DNA from: Turneriella sp942492915
GTDB lineage: Bacteria; Spirochaetota; Leptospiria; Turneriellales; Turneriellaceae
Assembly (NCBI GenBank): GCA_942492915.1
Contig: OW818662.1
Location: 2,232,001-2,296,000 of the forward strand
DNA: 64,000 nt
Direction: 5' to 3'
Shown: one piece after another, positions 24,895 to 33,995 of the stretch
Numbering within the stretch: position 1 is the stretch's first letter
Layout: the number at the start of each line of letters is the position of its first letter
Position numbers and translations under genes: made by a program
Notes under the pieces: model-generated
Database searches by the model: none
The model's input: the letters and a program-made list of their open reading frames with translations, nothing else
Told to the model about the DNA's origin: nothing

Positions 24895-25899
24895 TTACGA
24901 TACTTGCCAGGTTTCGCCGGCGTGCAGCAGCTTGCGCAAATCGCCTCGGCCTTTTTTGGCGATAACCGCTTGCACCTGCTCTTCGACGTCTTCTTCGTAG
25001 ATGCTGCGGTCTTCGCGGTAGAGCACGCCGAAAGGCACGGGAATACCATTCTTGCCACCAACAGCTTCGAAGGTCTGCAAAAAATGCGGATCGCGTTCGT
25101 CGTACGTCGCCACCTGATCAGGATTATCCACTGCCGAGACAATTTCGAACGAACCGTGGTTGAGCTTCAGGCCCTTTGAGTTATTCTCACCGAACAGCAT
25201 CTTCTGGCCGTGTTCGACAAAGATCATGGTGTTGTGGCGGTTCTCTTTGCCGACGACGGGTTCAAAAACTTCGTCATTGAAGATGACGCAGTTCTGCAGC
25301 ACTTCGACGAGCGACGTGCCCTTGTGCAGGTGCGCCTGTTTCACGGTTTTTTCCATGTGTTTCATGTCTTTGTCGTAAGTGCGCGCAAGAAACGAACCAC
25401 CCGCGCCCACAGCAAGGCGCAGCGGCGAAAATGGTGTATCGAGCGAGCCATCGGGGGTCGACTTCGCCACGGTGCCCTTGGCGCTCGTCGGCGAGTACTG
25501 TCCCTTGGTCAGGCCATAGATCTCGTTGTTGAACAGCAGTATATTGATGTCCAAATTGCGGCGCAAGATGTGTATCAGGTGGTTGCCGCCGATAGAGAGT
25601 GAATCGCCGTCACCGGTGACCATCCACACTGAGAGGTCACGGCGCATGAGCTTCAGGCCCGATGCAATGGCGGGCGCGCGACCGTGAATCGTGTGAAAGC
25701 CGTATGTATTCATATAATACGGAAAGCGCGACGAACAACCGATGCCCGAGATAAAGGCAATGTTCTCGCGGGGAACACCAAGTTCGGGCATCGTCTTCTG
25801 TACTGCGGTCAGAATGCCGTAGTCGCCGCAACCGGGGCACCAGCGCACTGTCTGGTCTGAAGCAAAATCTTTTTTTGTGAGCGTAGCTGTCTGTGACAT
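24895..25899 (-). CDS. korB: 2-oxoacid:ferredoxin oxidoreductase beta subunit (KorB-like)
   Basis: A 334-residue thiamine-diphosphate subunit. WCPGCGDYGI near residue 20 and the TPP/Mg site GDGDSLSIGGNHLIH near 115 with LLFNNEIYGLTKGQYSPTS are diagnostic. It follows korA by eight bases. The pair oxidises 2-oxoglutarate (or a related 2-oxoacid) to the acyl-CoA with ferredoxin; the 623-residue fused alpha subunit and LTKGQYSPTS favour 2-oxoglutarate. No fixed iron-sulfur ferredoxin subunit gene is adjacent. Confidence 0.93.
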   Translation of the reverse strand: MSQTATLTKKDFASDQTVRWCPGCGDYGILTAVQKTMPELGVPRENIAFISGIGCSSRFPYYMNTYGFHTIHGRAPAIASGLKLMRRDLSVWMVTGDGDSLSIGGNHLIHILRRNLDINILLFNNEIYGLTKGQYSPTSAKGTVAKSTPDGSLDTPFSPLRLAVGAGGSFLARTYDKDMKHMEKTVKQAHLHKGTSLVEVLQNCVIFNDEVFEPVVGKENRHNTMIFVEHGQKMLFGENNSKGLKLNHGSFEIVSAVDNPDQVATYDERDPHFLQTFEAVGGKNGIPVPFGVLYREDRSIYEEDVEEQVQAVIAKKGRGDLRKLLHAGETWQVS

Positions 25900-25907
25900 A
25901 TTGTTCC

Positions 25908-27779
25908 TTATTTCTTGAGTGTGTCGATGATGACCTTTTCCATCTCTTCGATGCCGAAAGGTCTGCCGCGCACTTTATTGTATTGCTCTGCGGGAATCAG
26001 GTACTTGCCACGAATGAGCAAAGCGAGTTGCCCCATATTGAGTTCGGGTATAAGTACCTTGTCGAATGAGCGCAGCACCTTTTCGATGTTACGCGGAAAA
26101 GGGTTCAGGTATTTCAGGTGTGCGTGTGAGACGCTGAAACCCTGCTTGCGTACGCGCAGCACAGCTTCGCGAATTGCACCGTACGTCGACCCCCAGCCGA
26201 GAACGAGCAGGCCACCTTTGCTTTCAGGGAAAGCTTCGAGCTCGGGTATAAAATCCGCAATTTTGTTGATCTTCGCCTGCCGCAGGTTGACCATCTTGTC
26301 GTGGTTATCGGGATCGTAGTTGATGTTGCCGTTCTCGTCTTTTTCGATGCCGCCGATACGGTGCTCAAAACCTGGTGTACCGGGAATCGGCCAACGGCGC
26401 GCGAGCGTGTCTTCGGCGCGGCCATAAACTTTGAAGCCCTCGCGCGATTCGCCCACAGCAATTTTGTTCGTTTCGATCTCGGGCAGATTCTCGACTTCGG
26501 GAATTTTCCACGGTTCAGAGCTGTTCGCGATGTACGCGTCTGAAAGCAGAAAAACCGGCGTCATAAACTTGAGCGCGATGCGCGTCGCTTCGATCGCTGC
26601 GTCGAAGCAATCCGATGGCGTTGATGCAGCGACGACCGGCACAGGGCTTTCGCCGTTGCGCCCATAGAGCGCCATGAGCAGGTCTGTCTGTTCGTTCTTG
26701 GTCGGCATTCCGGTTGAAGGGCCCCCGCGCTGCACGTCGATGATCACCACGGGAAGTTCAGTCATCACCGCGAGGTTGATCGCTTCTGATTTCAGCGCAA
26801 TACCCGGCCCCGATGAAGCGGTGATGCCGAGAGAGCCACCATACGACGCACCGATGGCGGCGCAGATCGCGGCAATTTCGTCTTCGGTCTGAAAAGTGCG
26901 GATGTTATAGTTTTTGTATTTCGCCACCTCATGCAGAATATCTGACGCAGGCGTAATGGGGTAGCCCGCGTAGAGCGCCTGCAAGCCCGAAAGATCGGTG
27001 GCGGCCACGAGGCCGAGCGCAAGCGCCGAGTTGCCCGTAATGTTTCGGTACGTGCCTGGCGCAAAGTGTGCCTTCTGAATTTCATACGACGCGTCGAACA
27101 GTTCGGTGGTTTCAGCGAAGTGGTAGCCTGCTTCGAGCACCTTGATGTTCGCCGCTGCGAGGTGTGGCTTCTTTGCAAACTGTGCTTCGAGCCATTTCTT
27201 GGTTCTTTCGATGTCGCGGTGGTACATCCAGTATGTGAGGCCGAGCGCGAAGAAGTTTTTGCAACGGTCAATTTCTTTGGTTGTGAGACCCGACTCGGCG
27301 AGTGCGCGGCGCGTCGATTCGGTGATGGGTGCGGCGATAAGCCGGTATTTTTCTTTGAGCGCGTCGTCGTCGAGCGGGTTCGACTTATAGTCGACCTTGG
27401 TAAGGTTCTTTTCATCAAACTCGTCTGAGTTCACGAGCAGCACGCCGCGGTCACGCAGGTCTTTGAGGTTTGCCTTCAGCGCTGCAGGGTTCATCGCCAC
27501 AAGCACGTCGACCTTATCACCCGGGGTGTAGATATGGTGGTCACCGAAGTGCACCTGAAATCCCGAGACACCGGCGGTTGTGCCCTGCGGCGCGCGAATC
27601 TCGGCGGGAAAGTCGGGAAACGTCATCACGTCGTTACCGGCGAGGCCCGTCACAGAAGTGAACTGCGCCCCGACAAGCTGCATACCGTCACCGGAATCTC
27701 CCGTAAAGCGGACCGTAGCCCCATGGATGGTTTCTTTTGCTTTTTCGATTTTTGGTGTCTGTGATGTTTCTGGCTTCAT
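25908..27779 (-). CDS. korA: 2-oxoacid:ferredoxin oxidoreductase alpha subunit, fused gamma-alpha
   Basis: A 623-residue fusion. Residues about 22-200 are the gamma domain (VRFTGDSGDGMQLVGAQFT, TFPDFPAEIRAPQGTTAGVS), and about 240 to the end the alpha domain (YAGYPITPASDILHEVAKYK, ASSGPGIALKSEAINLA, VIIDVQRGGPSTGMPTKNEQ). Domain order and length match the KorA type of Actinobacteria, Bacteroidetes and spirochaetes. It is the first gene of the pair. A 12-base-arm inverted repeat lies 20-46 bases upstream, in the space shared with the divergent kinase gene. Confidence 0.93.
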   Translation of the reverse strand: MKPETSQTPKIEKAKETIHGATVRFTGDSGDGMQLVGAQFTSVTGLAGNDVMTFPDFPAEIRAPQGTTAGVSGFQVHFGDHHIYTPGDKVDVLVAMNPAALKANLKDLRDRGVLLVNSDEFDEKNLTKVDYKSNPLDDDALKEKYRLIAAPITESTRRALAESGLTTKEIDRCKNFFALGLTYWMYHRDIERTKKWLEAQFAKKPHLAAANIKVLEAGYHFAETTELFDASYEIQKAHFAPGTYRNITGNSALALGLVAATDLSGLQALYAGYPITPASDILHEVAKYKNYNIRTFQTEDEIAAICAAIGASYGGSLGITASSGPGIALKSEAINLAVMTELPVVIIDVQRGGPSTGMPTKNEQTDLLMALYGRNGESPVPVVAASTPSDCFDAAIEATRIALKFMTPVFLLSDAYIANSSEPWKIPEVENLPEIETNKIAVGESREGFKVYGRAEDTLARRWPIPGTPGFEHRIGGIEKDENGNINYDPDNHDKMVNLRQAKINKIADFIPELEAFPESKGGLLVLGWGSTYGAIREAVLRVRKQGFSVSHAHLKYLNPFPRNIEKVLRSFDKVLIPELNMGQLALLIRGKYLIPAEQYNKVRGRPFGIEEMEKVIIDTLKK

Positions 27780-27798
27780 TTGCCCTCAAGGTTTTTAC

Positions 27799-27825
27799 GG
27801 TTGAGGTGGCCAAGCCACCTCAACC
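27799..27825. promoter_or_regulatory. Inverted repeat between korA and the hybrid kinase
   Basis: Perfect 12-base arms (27799-27810 and 27814-27825) around CAA. It lies 20 bases upstream of korA and 128 bases before the kinase ATG, so it may be an operator or a 5' leader hairpin of korA. Confidence 0.5.
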
Positions 27826-27952
27826 ACATATGGATAAAGATCGGTTTTCGAGGTCGCGTCGCGGCGCAAATCACAATTAAAGAGAGGTGAAGAAAAAAAC
27901 TTGCAGGGGTGAAGCGTATGAGGGCGAATGCCCATTGGGTTTTGAGGCTCCG

Positions 27953-30900
27953 ATGAAAGACTTGCGCCAACAGGCTGATGAATCTCTAGATAAAAAGACC
28001 GGGGAATCAACTACCGGCAATAACCAGGCACACCCAACCGCAGAGATTCAGACAATGCTGCACGAATTGCAGATACAGAAGGTCGAACTCGAGCTGCAGA
28101 ACGAAGAATTGCGGCGGCTCCAGGCCGAACTGGTCGCCGCAAATTCGCGTTACATAGACCTCTACGACAACGCGCCGGTCGGCTACCTGACCATTTCTAA
28201 AGCCGGGCTCATCGAAACCGCGAACCAGGCCGCCGGTTCACTCATTGGCCTGCCCCGAGACGCAATCATCAACAGGCGGATGCATGATTTTCTCGATGCC
28301 TCAAGCCAAGATGACTTCTTTCGCCTTTTTCAGGGAGTTTTTACACCTTCGAATAGATTACCTAAAGAGGGAATGCACAGCAACGGGGCCGGTGCGTTCG
28401 AGATCAATCTGCGGCGACCTGACGGCACGCTCGTCGAAGCTGGCGCCAACTACAGCACTACGTACGCAGAAAACGGCGAGCCACTGCTGCGCCTCATATT
28501 GAAAGACATCGGCGAACGCCGAGCCGCAGAAGCGCAGCTGCACTTTCAGGGCCAACTACTCGACACAATTGGGCAGGCAGTTATCTGCACCGACAGCACC
28601 GGGCGTATTACCTTTTTTAACCGCGCCGCCGAAGAACTGTATGGTTGGGCAAAACACGAGACGGTTGGTGTGCACATTCTTGAGATCACGGTACCTCAGA
28701 CCTCGCAAGACCAGGCGCGCGAAATCATGGATCAACTTGCCGCGGGTAAGCCCTGGTCGGGTGAATTCATGGTTCAGCGTCGCGACAAGAGCCTGTTTTT
28801 CGTGCAGGTGATCAACATGCCGATGAGCGACGCGACCGGAAAGCCATCGGGTATATTGGGCGTTTCGTACGATATTACCGAGCGCAGAGAAGCGCAGAAC
28901 GCCAAACGTATTGCCGACCAAATGCTCGAGAAGGCATTTTCTGCGTCGCCAGTCGGCATGGCGTTAGTTGATATTGAAGGCAAATTCATACGCGGTAACG
29001 ACGCGCTCTGCCGCATCGTGGGCCTGAAAGAACAAGAGTTGAAAGATATTGATTTTGCCACGATTACACACCCTGAAGACGTCGTGCGGGACGTGCAGGC
29101 GCTGCGCGAGATGCTCGAGGGCCGGCGCGACAAGTATTACACAGAAAAGCAATACCGCCATAAAGACGGCCATTGGGTGCCCGTGCAACTCAGCGTCTCT
29201 GTAGTACGAAGTGATAACGGGGCACCGGTTCAGTTTATTTCGATCATGCAGGATATCACCGACCGCAAGCGCGTAGAAAGTGCGGCGCGCCTGCAGTCGC
29301 AACTACTGAATGCGATCGGCCAATCAGTGATTGACACCGATGTACAGGGGAAGGTCACGTTTCTCAATCGAGCCGCCGAAGAGCTCTATGGTTGGAGCGC
29401 CAAAGAAGCAATTGGTATGCACATTGTTGATTTGAACGTGCCCAAGACATCGGTAGAAGAGGCAAACGCCATTCTCGCTGCGCTGGCAGAACAGGGCACA
29501 TGGTCAGGGGAATTTGAGGTTACACGCCGCGACGGAACGACGTTTCACGCGCAGGTAAATAACTCGCTGGTGACCGACCACTCGGGCAAGGTCATCGGCA
29601 TGCTGGGTGTCTCGTCTGACATCAGCGAGAGAAAACTGGCAGAAACGAAACTCAGGCATACGACCGAAGTACTCGAGCGCACGGGTGCGCTGGCAAAAAT
29701 CGGCGGTTGGCAGGTCGACCTGCAGACGATGAAACTCAGCTGGTCGAGCGAGACGTTTCGCATCGCCGAAAGGGAAAACCCGGTCGAGCCACCGCTCGAA
29801 GACGGCATAAACCTATTTGCACCCGAAGCGCGCGAGACGATCGCCGCGGCAGTTCAAGCAGCGATGCAAGAAGGCAAACCTTACGATTTAGAGCTGCCGA
29901 TCATCACCGAAAAAGGCAATCTTAAGTGGGTGCAGACGCAGGGTTTTGCCGAAGAGAAAGATGGCAAGGTCGTGCGCATCTACGGAACGTTTCAAGACAT
30001 CACTGAGCGCAGGCGTGTCGAAACCGAACGCGCTTCACTCGAAGCGCAGCTGCGCCTATCGCAAAAACTGCAGGCACTCGGCACTCTCGCCGGGGGTATT
30101 GCGCACGACTTCAACAACATCATCGCCAATATTCTGGGCAATGCGGGCCTGGCGAGCGAAGACGCAGGCCAGAACTCACCGGCACAGAGTTCGTTACACG
30201 AGATTACGAAGTCCGCAACACGCGCACGCGCATTGGTGCAACAGATTCTTGCGTTCAGCCGCCAACAGCCCGTGCAGCGTGCGACCATGCCCATTGCACC
30301 GGTTATTGACGAAGTCGCGCGCACGCTGCGCTCGCGCCTGCCCGTCAATGTGCATATCGCGGTAGAGATCGCCGACGCTTCGATCTGCGCAACAGTCAAT
30401 ACCGCGCAGATTGAACAGGTTGTCACTAATCTCGCGATCAATGCAATACAGGCGCTTGCGACCAAGGGCGGCAGGGTAATAATTGGTCTCGATTCCATCG
30501 CCCGCGATACGCATGAAGTCGCCGGCAACCCACGGCTCAAATTGCTGCCCGAGTGTAACAGAATCGTCAGGCTTTCAGTCAGCGATGACGGCCCGGGTAT
30601 CGAAGCAGATAAGCTCGAAAGAATTTTCGAACCTTTCTTTACGACGAAACCCACGAACGAAGGCACAGGCCTCGGCCTGTCGGTGGTGCACGGCATTGTC
30701 GAATCGCACGAAGGGGTACTCATTGTTGAAAGCACCCCGGGCATTCTGACCCGCTTCACGGTGTATTTTCCGCAATCTGAAATCAGGGCGACCGCTGCTG
30801 AATCGCAAACAGCGCCGGCACAGACTTTTTCTGACGGACGCCACGTGCTCATTCTCGACGACGAAGAATCGATGGTCATGCTCGCCAAATCGTACCTGCA

Positions 30901-31207
30901 GCGGCGCGGTTATCGTGTCAGCGGTTTTACGCGATTTCAAGAAGCGATCAGCGCGATCAAAGCAGAAACTGAGAAATTTGACGTCATTGTGACCGACTAC
31001 AACATGCCGGGCACCTCTGGCATTCAGTTTACCCGCGACGTCAAGGCCATTAGGTCAGAATCGCAAGTGATACTGCTTTCTGGTTATTTTGACGAAGCTC
31101 TTATTGCAGAAGCGAAGGCCGCCGGCATTGCAAAGGTGATCGCGAAGGCCGACGGGATGGATGTCTTCTGCAACGCAATAGACGAGCTGATTGCCCAAAG
31201 GGCCTGA
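27953..31207 (+). CDS. Five-PAS hybrid histidine kinase with C-terminal receiver
   Basis: About 1084 residues from the ATG at 27953; an in-frame GTG at 27887 would add 22. A coiled coil (MLHELQIQKVELELQNEELRRLQ) precedes five PAS units, the second and fourth closely similar (FFNRAAEELYGW and FLNRAAEELYGW). The kinase core has H718 in GGIAHDFNNI, an N box IEQVVTNLAINAIQAL and G boxes SDDGPGIE and GTGLGLSVVHG. The receiver near residues 960-1080 has D1015 in VTDYNMPG. No membrane helix is seen, so it is a cytosolic sensor. It probably responds to an internal redox, gas or small-molecule cue, but no cofactor motif can be named. Confidence 0.93.
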   Translation: MKDLRQQADESLDKKTGESTTGNNQAHPTAEIQTMLHELQIQKVELELQNEELRRLQAELVAANSRYIDLYDNAPVGYLTISKAGLIETANQAAGSLIGLPRDAIINRRMHDFLDASSQDDFFRLFQGVFTPSNRLPKEGMHSNGAGAFEINLRRPDGTLVEAGANYSTTYAENGEPLLRLILKDIGERRAAEAQLHFQGQLLDTIGQAVICTDSTGRITFFNRAAEELYGWAKHETVGVHILEITVPQTSQDQAREIMDQLAAGKPWSGEFMVQRRDKSLFFVQVINMPMSDATGKPSGILGVSYDITERREAQNAKRIADQMLEKAFSASPVGMALVDIEGKFIRGNDALCRIVGLKEQELKDIDFATITHPEDVVRDVQALREMLEGRRDKYYTEKQYRHKDGHWVPVQLSVSVVRSDNGAPVQFISIMQDITDRKRVESAARLQSQLLNAIGQSVIDTDVQGKVTFLNRAAEELYGWSAKEAIGMHIVDLNVPKTSVEEANAILAALAEQGTWSGEFEVTRRDGTTFHAQVNNSLVTDHSGKVIGMLGVSSDISERKLAETKLRHTTEVLERTGALAKIGGWQVDLQTMKLSWSSETFRIAERENPVEPPLEDGINLFAPEARETIAAAVQAAMQEGKPYDLELPIITEKGNLKWVQTQGFAEEKDGKVVRIYGTFQDITERRRVETERASLEAQLRLSQKLQALGTLAGGIAHDFNNIIANILGNAGLASEDAGQNSPAQSSLHEITKSATRARALVQQILAFSRQQPVQRATMPIAPVIDEVARTLRSRLPVNVHIAVEIADASICATVNTAQIEQVVTNLAINAIQALATKGGRVIIGLDSIARDTHEVAGNPRLKLLPECNRIVRLSVSDDGPGIEADKLERIFEPFFTTKPTNEGTGLGLSVVHGIVESHEGVLIVESTPGILTRFTVYFPQSEIRATAAESQTAPAQTFSDGRHVLILDDEESMVMLAKSYLQRRGYRVSGFTRFQEAISAIKAETEKFDVIVTDYNMPGTSGIQFTRDVKAIRSESQVILLSGYFDEALIAEAKAAGIAKVIAKADGMDVFCNAIDELIAQRA

Positions 31208-31214
31208 ACGTCAA

Positions 31215-31676
31215 TTAATCTTCGTCATCTTCTTCTTCGTCGTCTTCAAAACGATCAATCGCGGCTTCTATTTCAGTCTGAATGCGCGTAAAAGACGCCT
31301 TAACGTTGTCACTTGCAAACGGCACGTAGACAACTCCACCCAGGTCGGCAAATTCGTCGACTCCATCTTGCCGCAGTACAAGCACGTTTTCCCGGCCAAA
31401 CGTACCCTGACAATAACCAATGCAGTGCAATAACATTTCGCGCGATCGTGGCTGGGCATCTTCAGCAGTGACGACAATAATGGCGAAAGCACATTCTTCG
31501 GTCTGCTGCTCAAGTTGCTTGATGTCGGCCCGTTCGCCGGCAGCGGCACGCTGAAACGGAACCACTTCGTGCGCAAGTTTTTCTTCGATGTACCCGGCTA
31601 CTTCTTGCCATGCATTGCCTGAACCGTATGACAGAAAAACCGTAAGGTAATATTCTTCGACTTCATTTTCGTTCAT
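31215..31676 (-). CDS. Stand-alone TIR-like domain protein with acidic tail
   Basis: A 153-residue protein matching the predicted nucleotide-binding TIR-like family (PF10137 type): TVFLSYGSGNAWQEVAGYIEE, then FAIIVVTAEDAQPRSRE, then IGYCQGTFGRENVLVLRQDG and LGGVVYVPF. In this family the NAD-cleaving Glu lies in an 'F-E-L-G' motif; here the aligned bases encode H-C-I-G, with Cys at the expected Glu. It ends in a run of Asp/Glu (EDDEEEDDED). The ATG at 31676 is chosen; a longer frame running to 32048 overlaps the next gene's coding region and has no TIR character. It is not next to a recognised defence gene, so an antiphage role is only a possibility. Confidence 0.72.
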   Translation of the reverse strand: MNENEVEEYYLTVFLSYGSGNAWQEVAGYIEEKLAHEVVPFQRAAAGERADIKQLEQQTEECAFAIIVVTAEDAQPRSREMLLHCIGYCQGTFGRENVLVLRQDGVDEFADLGGVVYVPFASDNVKASFTRIQTEIEAAIDRFEDDEEEDDED

Positions 31677-31776
31677 TGTTCCGCGAAATGATCCGCCGAA
31701 AGGCGCGCCGTCAAGAAGTTTGTCGGGGCAACGCAAATAAGTGTTGCGGCGGCCATCGCAGATGACAATAAAGGCT

Positions 31777-33021
31777 ATGCGAAAAATCGTCATTCTCGGC
31801 GCGGGCACAGGCGGCAATATTATGGCAAACCGACTGCGCAAAGAATCGCGCCGCCACCGTCTTGACCTCGATATCACAGTCGTCGACCCTGAAAAAGACC
31901 ACCTGTACCAACCGGGTTTGCTTTTTTTACCGTTCGGCCTGACCACGGTACCGAAAATTCTCAAACCCAAACGCCGATTCATACACAAGAGCGTGCGGGT
32001 TATCGAACAGGCCGTGGCATCGCTCGACACCACGGCGCGCACCGTCACGCTGGGTGACGAGTCGACATTAGGTTATGACATCCTCATTATCGCGACGGGT
32101 GCACGCGTCTCGCCTGAAGAAACAGAAGGGCTTACCGGCGACGGCTGGTACGTGAATCGTTTCGACTTTTATACGCTCGAAGGCGCAAAACGCCTTGCAG
32201 GCGCGCTACAGAATTTTAAGAGCGGGCATCTCGTCGTCAATATCGTCGACATGCCGATCAAGTGCCCGGTGGCCCCGCTTGAATTCGCCTTTCTGGCCGA
32301 TTCGTATTTCAAAAAGCGCGGAGTTCGAGACCAAATTAAGATCTCGTACGTCACGCCGCTCGACAACGCCTTTACGAAGCCCGTTGCCGCCGCGGTGTTC
32401 AAAGACCTGCTGCATGAAAAAAATATTGAACTGATTACAGAGTTCAATACCGGGCGAGTCGAAGACAACAAGATCATCTCATGGGATGACCGCAGCGTAG
32501 ATTTTGATCTGCTGGTCACAATTCCCGTGCACAACGGCGCCGAGTTTATCAAGAACAGCGATATCGGCGACGACCTCGGTTTTGTGCGCGTCGACACCGC
32601 GACGCTGCAGAACGCCGATCATCCGGAAATTTTCGCGCTGGGCGACGCGACGACGGTGCCGGCTTCAAAAGCAGGGTCGGTCACACATTTTGAATCAGAA
32701 ACCGTCACCGACAATGTCGTTCGTTTTCTGAAAGGTGAAGCGGTGCTCAAAGATTTTGACGGGCACTCAAACTGCTTCATCGAAACGGGCGGCTCAAAGG
32801 CGTCGCTGATTGATTTCAGCTACGAGGTTGAGCCTTTACCTGGTAGTTTTCCCTACCCGGTAGTGGGTCCCCTGAAGCTGCTCAAAGTGACGCGCCTCAA
32901 CCATTGGGGCAAACTGGCATTCAGATTCATCTATTGGTACATCATGTTACCCGCGCGTTTTCTGCCCATCGGCCGGCATTTCAGCATGCGCGGCAAGCGC
33001 AAACCAGAGACAGCAACCTGA
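31777..33021 (+). CDS. sqr: Sulfide:quinone oxidoreductase-like flavoprotein
   Basis: A 414-residue FAD enzyme of the disulfide reductase superfamily. Dinucleotide fold GAGTGGN at the N terminus, ATGARVSP near 106-113 and the second FAD motif FALGDATTVPASKAG near 286-300. Two Cys, C163 (IKCPVAPLEF) and C333 (SNCFIETGG), match the pair that carries sulfur in SQR and in the type I to III families. A C-terminal amphipathic region would attach it to the membrane. It oxidises sulfide to polysulfide with electrons to quinone. DsrC and DsrE2 genes follow, which supports a sulfur role. ATG at 31777 has AAAGG upstream. Confidence 0.88.
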   Translation: MRKIVILGAGTGGNIMANRLRKESRRHRLDLDITVVDPEKDHLYQPGLLFLPFGLTTVPKILKPKRRFIHKSVRVIEQAVASLDTTARTVTLGDESTLGYDILIIATGARVSPEETEGLTGDGWYVNRFDFYTLEGAKRLAGALQNFKSGHLVVNIVDMPIKCPVAPLEFAFLADSYFKKRGVRDQIKISYVTPLDNAFTKPVAAAVFKDLLHEKNIELITEFNTGRVEDNKIISWDDRSVDFDLLVTIPVHNGAEFIKNSDIGDDLGFVRVDTATLQNADHPEIFALGDATTVPASKAGSVTHFESETVTDNVVRFLKGEAVLKDFDGHSNCFIETGGSKASLIDFSYEVEPLPGSFPYPVVGPLKLLKVTRLNHWGKLAFRFIYWYIMLPARFLPIGRHFSMRGKRKPETAT

Positions 33022-33104
33022 TGACAATCGCATGGCATCGAAAGTATTTATAGTCGACAAATTGGTCTTTTAAATACTCATGACCGTATAAGGAGCCCGC
33101 AAAC

Positions 33105-33422
33105 ATGGCACAAAAAACACTGGGTGGAAAAACCATCGAGGTCGACGATCAGGGTTTTCTCAAGAACCCGCAGGATTGGAGCGAAGAACTCGCAAAACTT
33201 CTTGCAACAGAAATCGGCATCGGCGATCTTCAAGAAGGGCATTGGAAAGTTGTAAAATTCATGCGGGAGCGTTTCTTGAAGAACGGCGACTCACCTTCGA
33301 TTCGCACGCTTGGCAAAGAATCAGGAGTCAACACGAAAGAGCTCTATGCGCTTTTCCCCAAAGGCCCCGCAAAACTCGCAGCCTACGTCGCGGGTATACC
33401 CAAACCGCGCGGATGCATCTAA
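33105..33422 (+). CDS. DsrC/TusE family sulfur carrier
   Basis: A 105-residue protein with DsrC family hallmarks: KTIEVDDQGFLKNPQDWSEE near the start, HWKVVKFMRERFLKNGDSPSIR in the middle and the C-terminal arm PKPRGCI, which carries the penultimate Cys. The second Cys found 11 residues earlier in sulfite-reductase DsrC is Ala here, so it is more like TusE and single-Cys DsrC-like carriers. It would take persulfide sulfur from SQR or DsrE2 and pass it on. It lies 84 bases after SQR, with AAGGAG before the ATG. Confidence 0.88.
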   Translation: MAQKTLGGKTIEVDDQGFLKNPQDWSEELAKLLATEIGIGDLQEGHWKVVKFMRERFLKNGDSPSIRTLGKESGVNTKELYALFPKGPAKLAAYVAGIPKPRGCI

Positions 33423-33454
33423 TCTGATTTTTTTCATCTTTAAAGGATAGCAAA

Positions 33455-33922
33455 ATGGAAAATACAATCAAGAAAGTTTCAATCATCATCTCGAAAGGTT
33501 CGCTCGAAGGCATCTACCCGGGACTCATCATGGCAAACGGCGCGCGCATGGAGGGCATCGAAGCAAACCTCTTCTTCACCTTTTTCGGCCTCGACGCGAT
33601 TCATAAGAAAAAGCAGAAACACATCAAGGTCGCAACGGTCGGCAATCCCGGTCTGCATATACCCACCTGGCTCGGGGGAATTCCCGGCATGTCGGCACTC
33701 GTTTCGTGGCGCATGCGCAAATCAATTGAGTCGCTTGATATTCCTCCGATTGGCGAATTTCTCGAACTCATTCATGACTCAGGCTGCGGCATGTACGCCT
33801 GCAAAGCAACGGTCGACATGTTCAAAATGACAAAAGCCGACTTTGTTTCGCCCGTCGACGAGATCATCACCGTCGGTGAATTTTACGAAAAGGCGCAGGG
33901 CGGAGAGATAATTTTTACCTGA
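33455..33922 (+). CDS. DsrE2-like sulfurtransferase/carrier
   Basis: A 155-residue protein of the DsrE/DsrF-like family (DsrE2 type). It begins KKVSIIISKGSLEGIYPGLIMANGA and contains IHDSGCGMYACKATVDMFKM, with two Cys about 5 apart, the motif in which persulfide sulfur is bound. It has no obvious membrane segment, although the central stretch is hydrophobic. With SQR and DsrC/TusE it makes a sulfur-handling set: oxidation of sulfide, then transfer of bound sulfane sulfur. A hairpin follows the stop. Confidence 0.85.
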   Translation: MENTIKKVSIIISKGSLEGIYPGLIMANGARMEGIEANLFFTFFGLDAIHKKKQKHIKVATVGNPGLHIPTWLGGIPGMSALVSWRMRKSIESLDIPPIGEFLELIHDSGCGMYACKATVDMFKMTKADFVSPVDEIITVGEFYEKAQGGEIIFT

Positions 33923-33934
33923 CATTCGTCCGCA

Positions 33935-33965
33935 GCTATTGAGGCGGCCCTGCCGCCGCAATAGC
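33935..33965 (+). terminator. Hairpin after the DsrE2 gene
   Basis: Arms 33935-33948 and 33952-33965 pair with one A/G mismatch around CCT; inner part GGCGGC/GCCGCC. Ends the sulfur gene set. No T tract follows, so efficiency is uncertain. Confidence 0.6.
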
Positions 33966-33995
33966 AGCAAACCATATAACCCTTAAGGAGACACC

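Noticed and set aside
31215..31676. Antiphage defence island around the TIR-like gene
   Set aside because: Neighbours are a kinase and sulfur metabolism genes; no nuclease, cyclase or effector partner is present.
31677..32048. N-terminal extension of the TIR-like gene
   Set aside because: The extension is antisense to the SQR coding region and lacks family features; the TIR domain begins at 31676.
33062..33091. Sigma-70 promoter before dsrC (TTGGTC and GTATAA)
   Set aside because: The spacing is 18-19 bases and the -10 would lie in the ribosome-binding site, so the transcript would have no leader.
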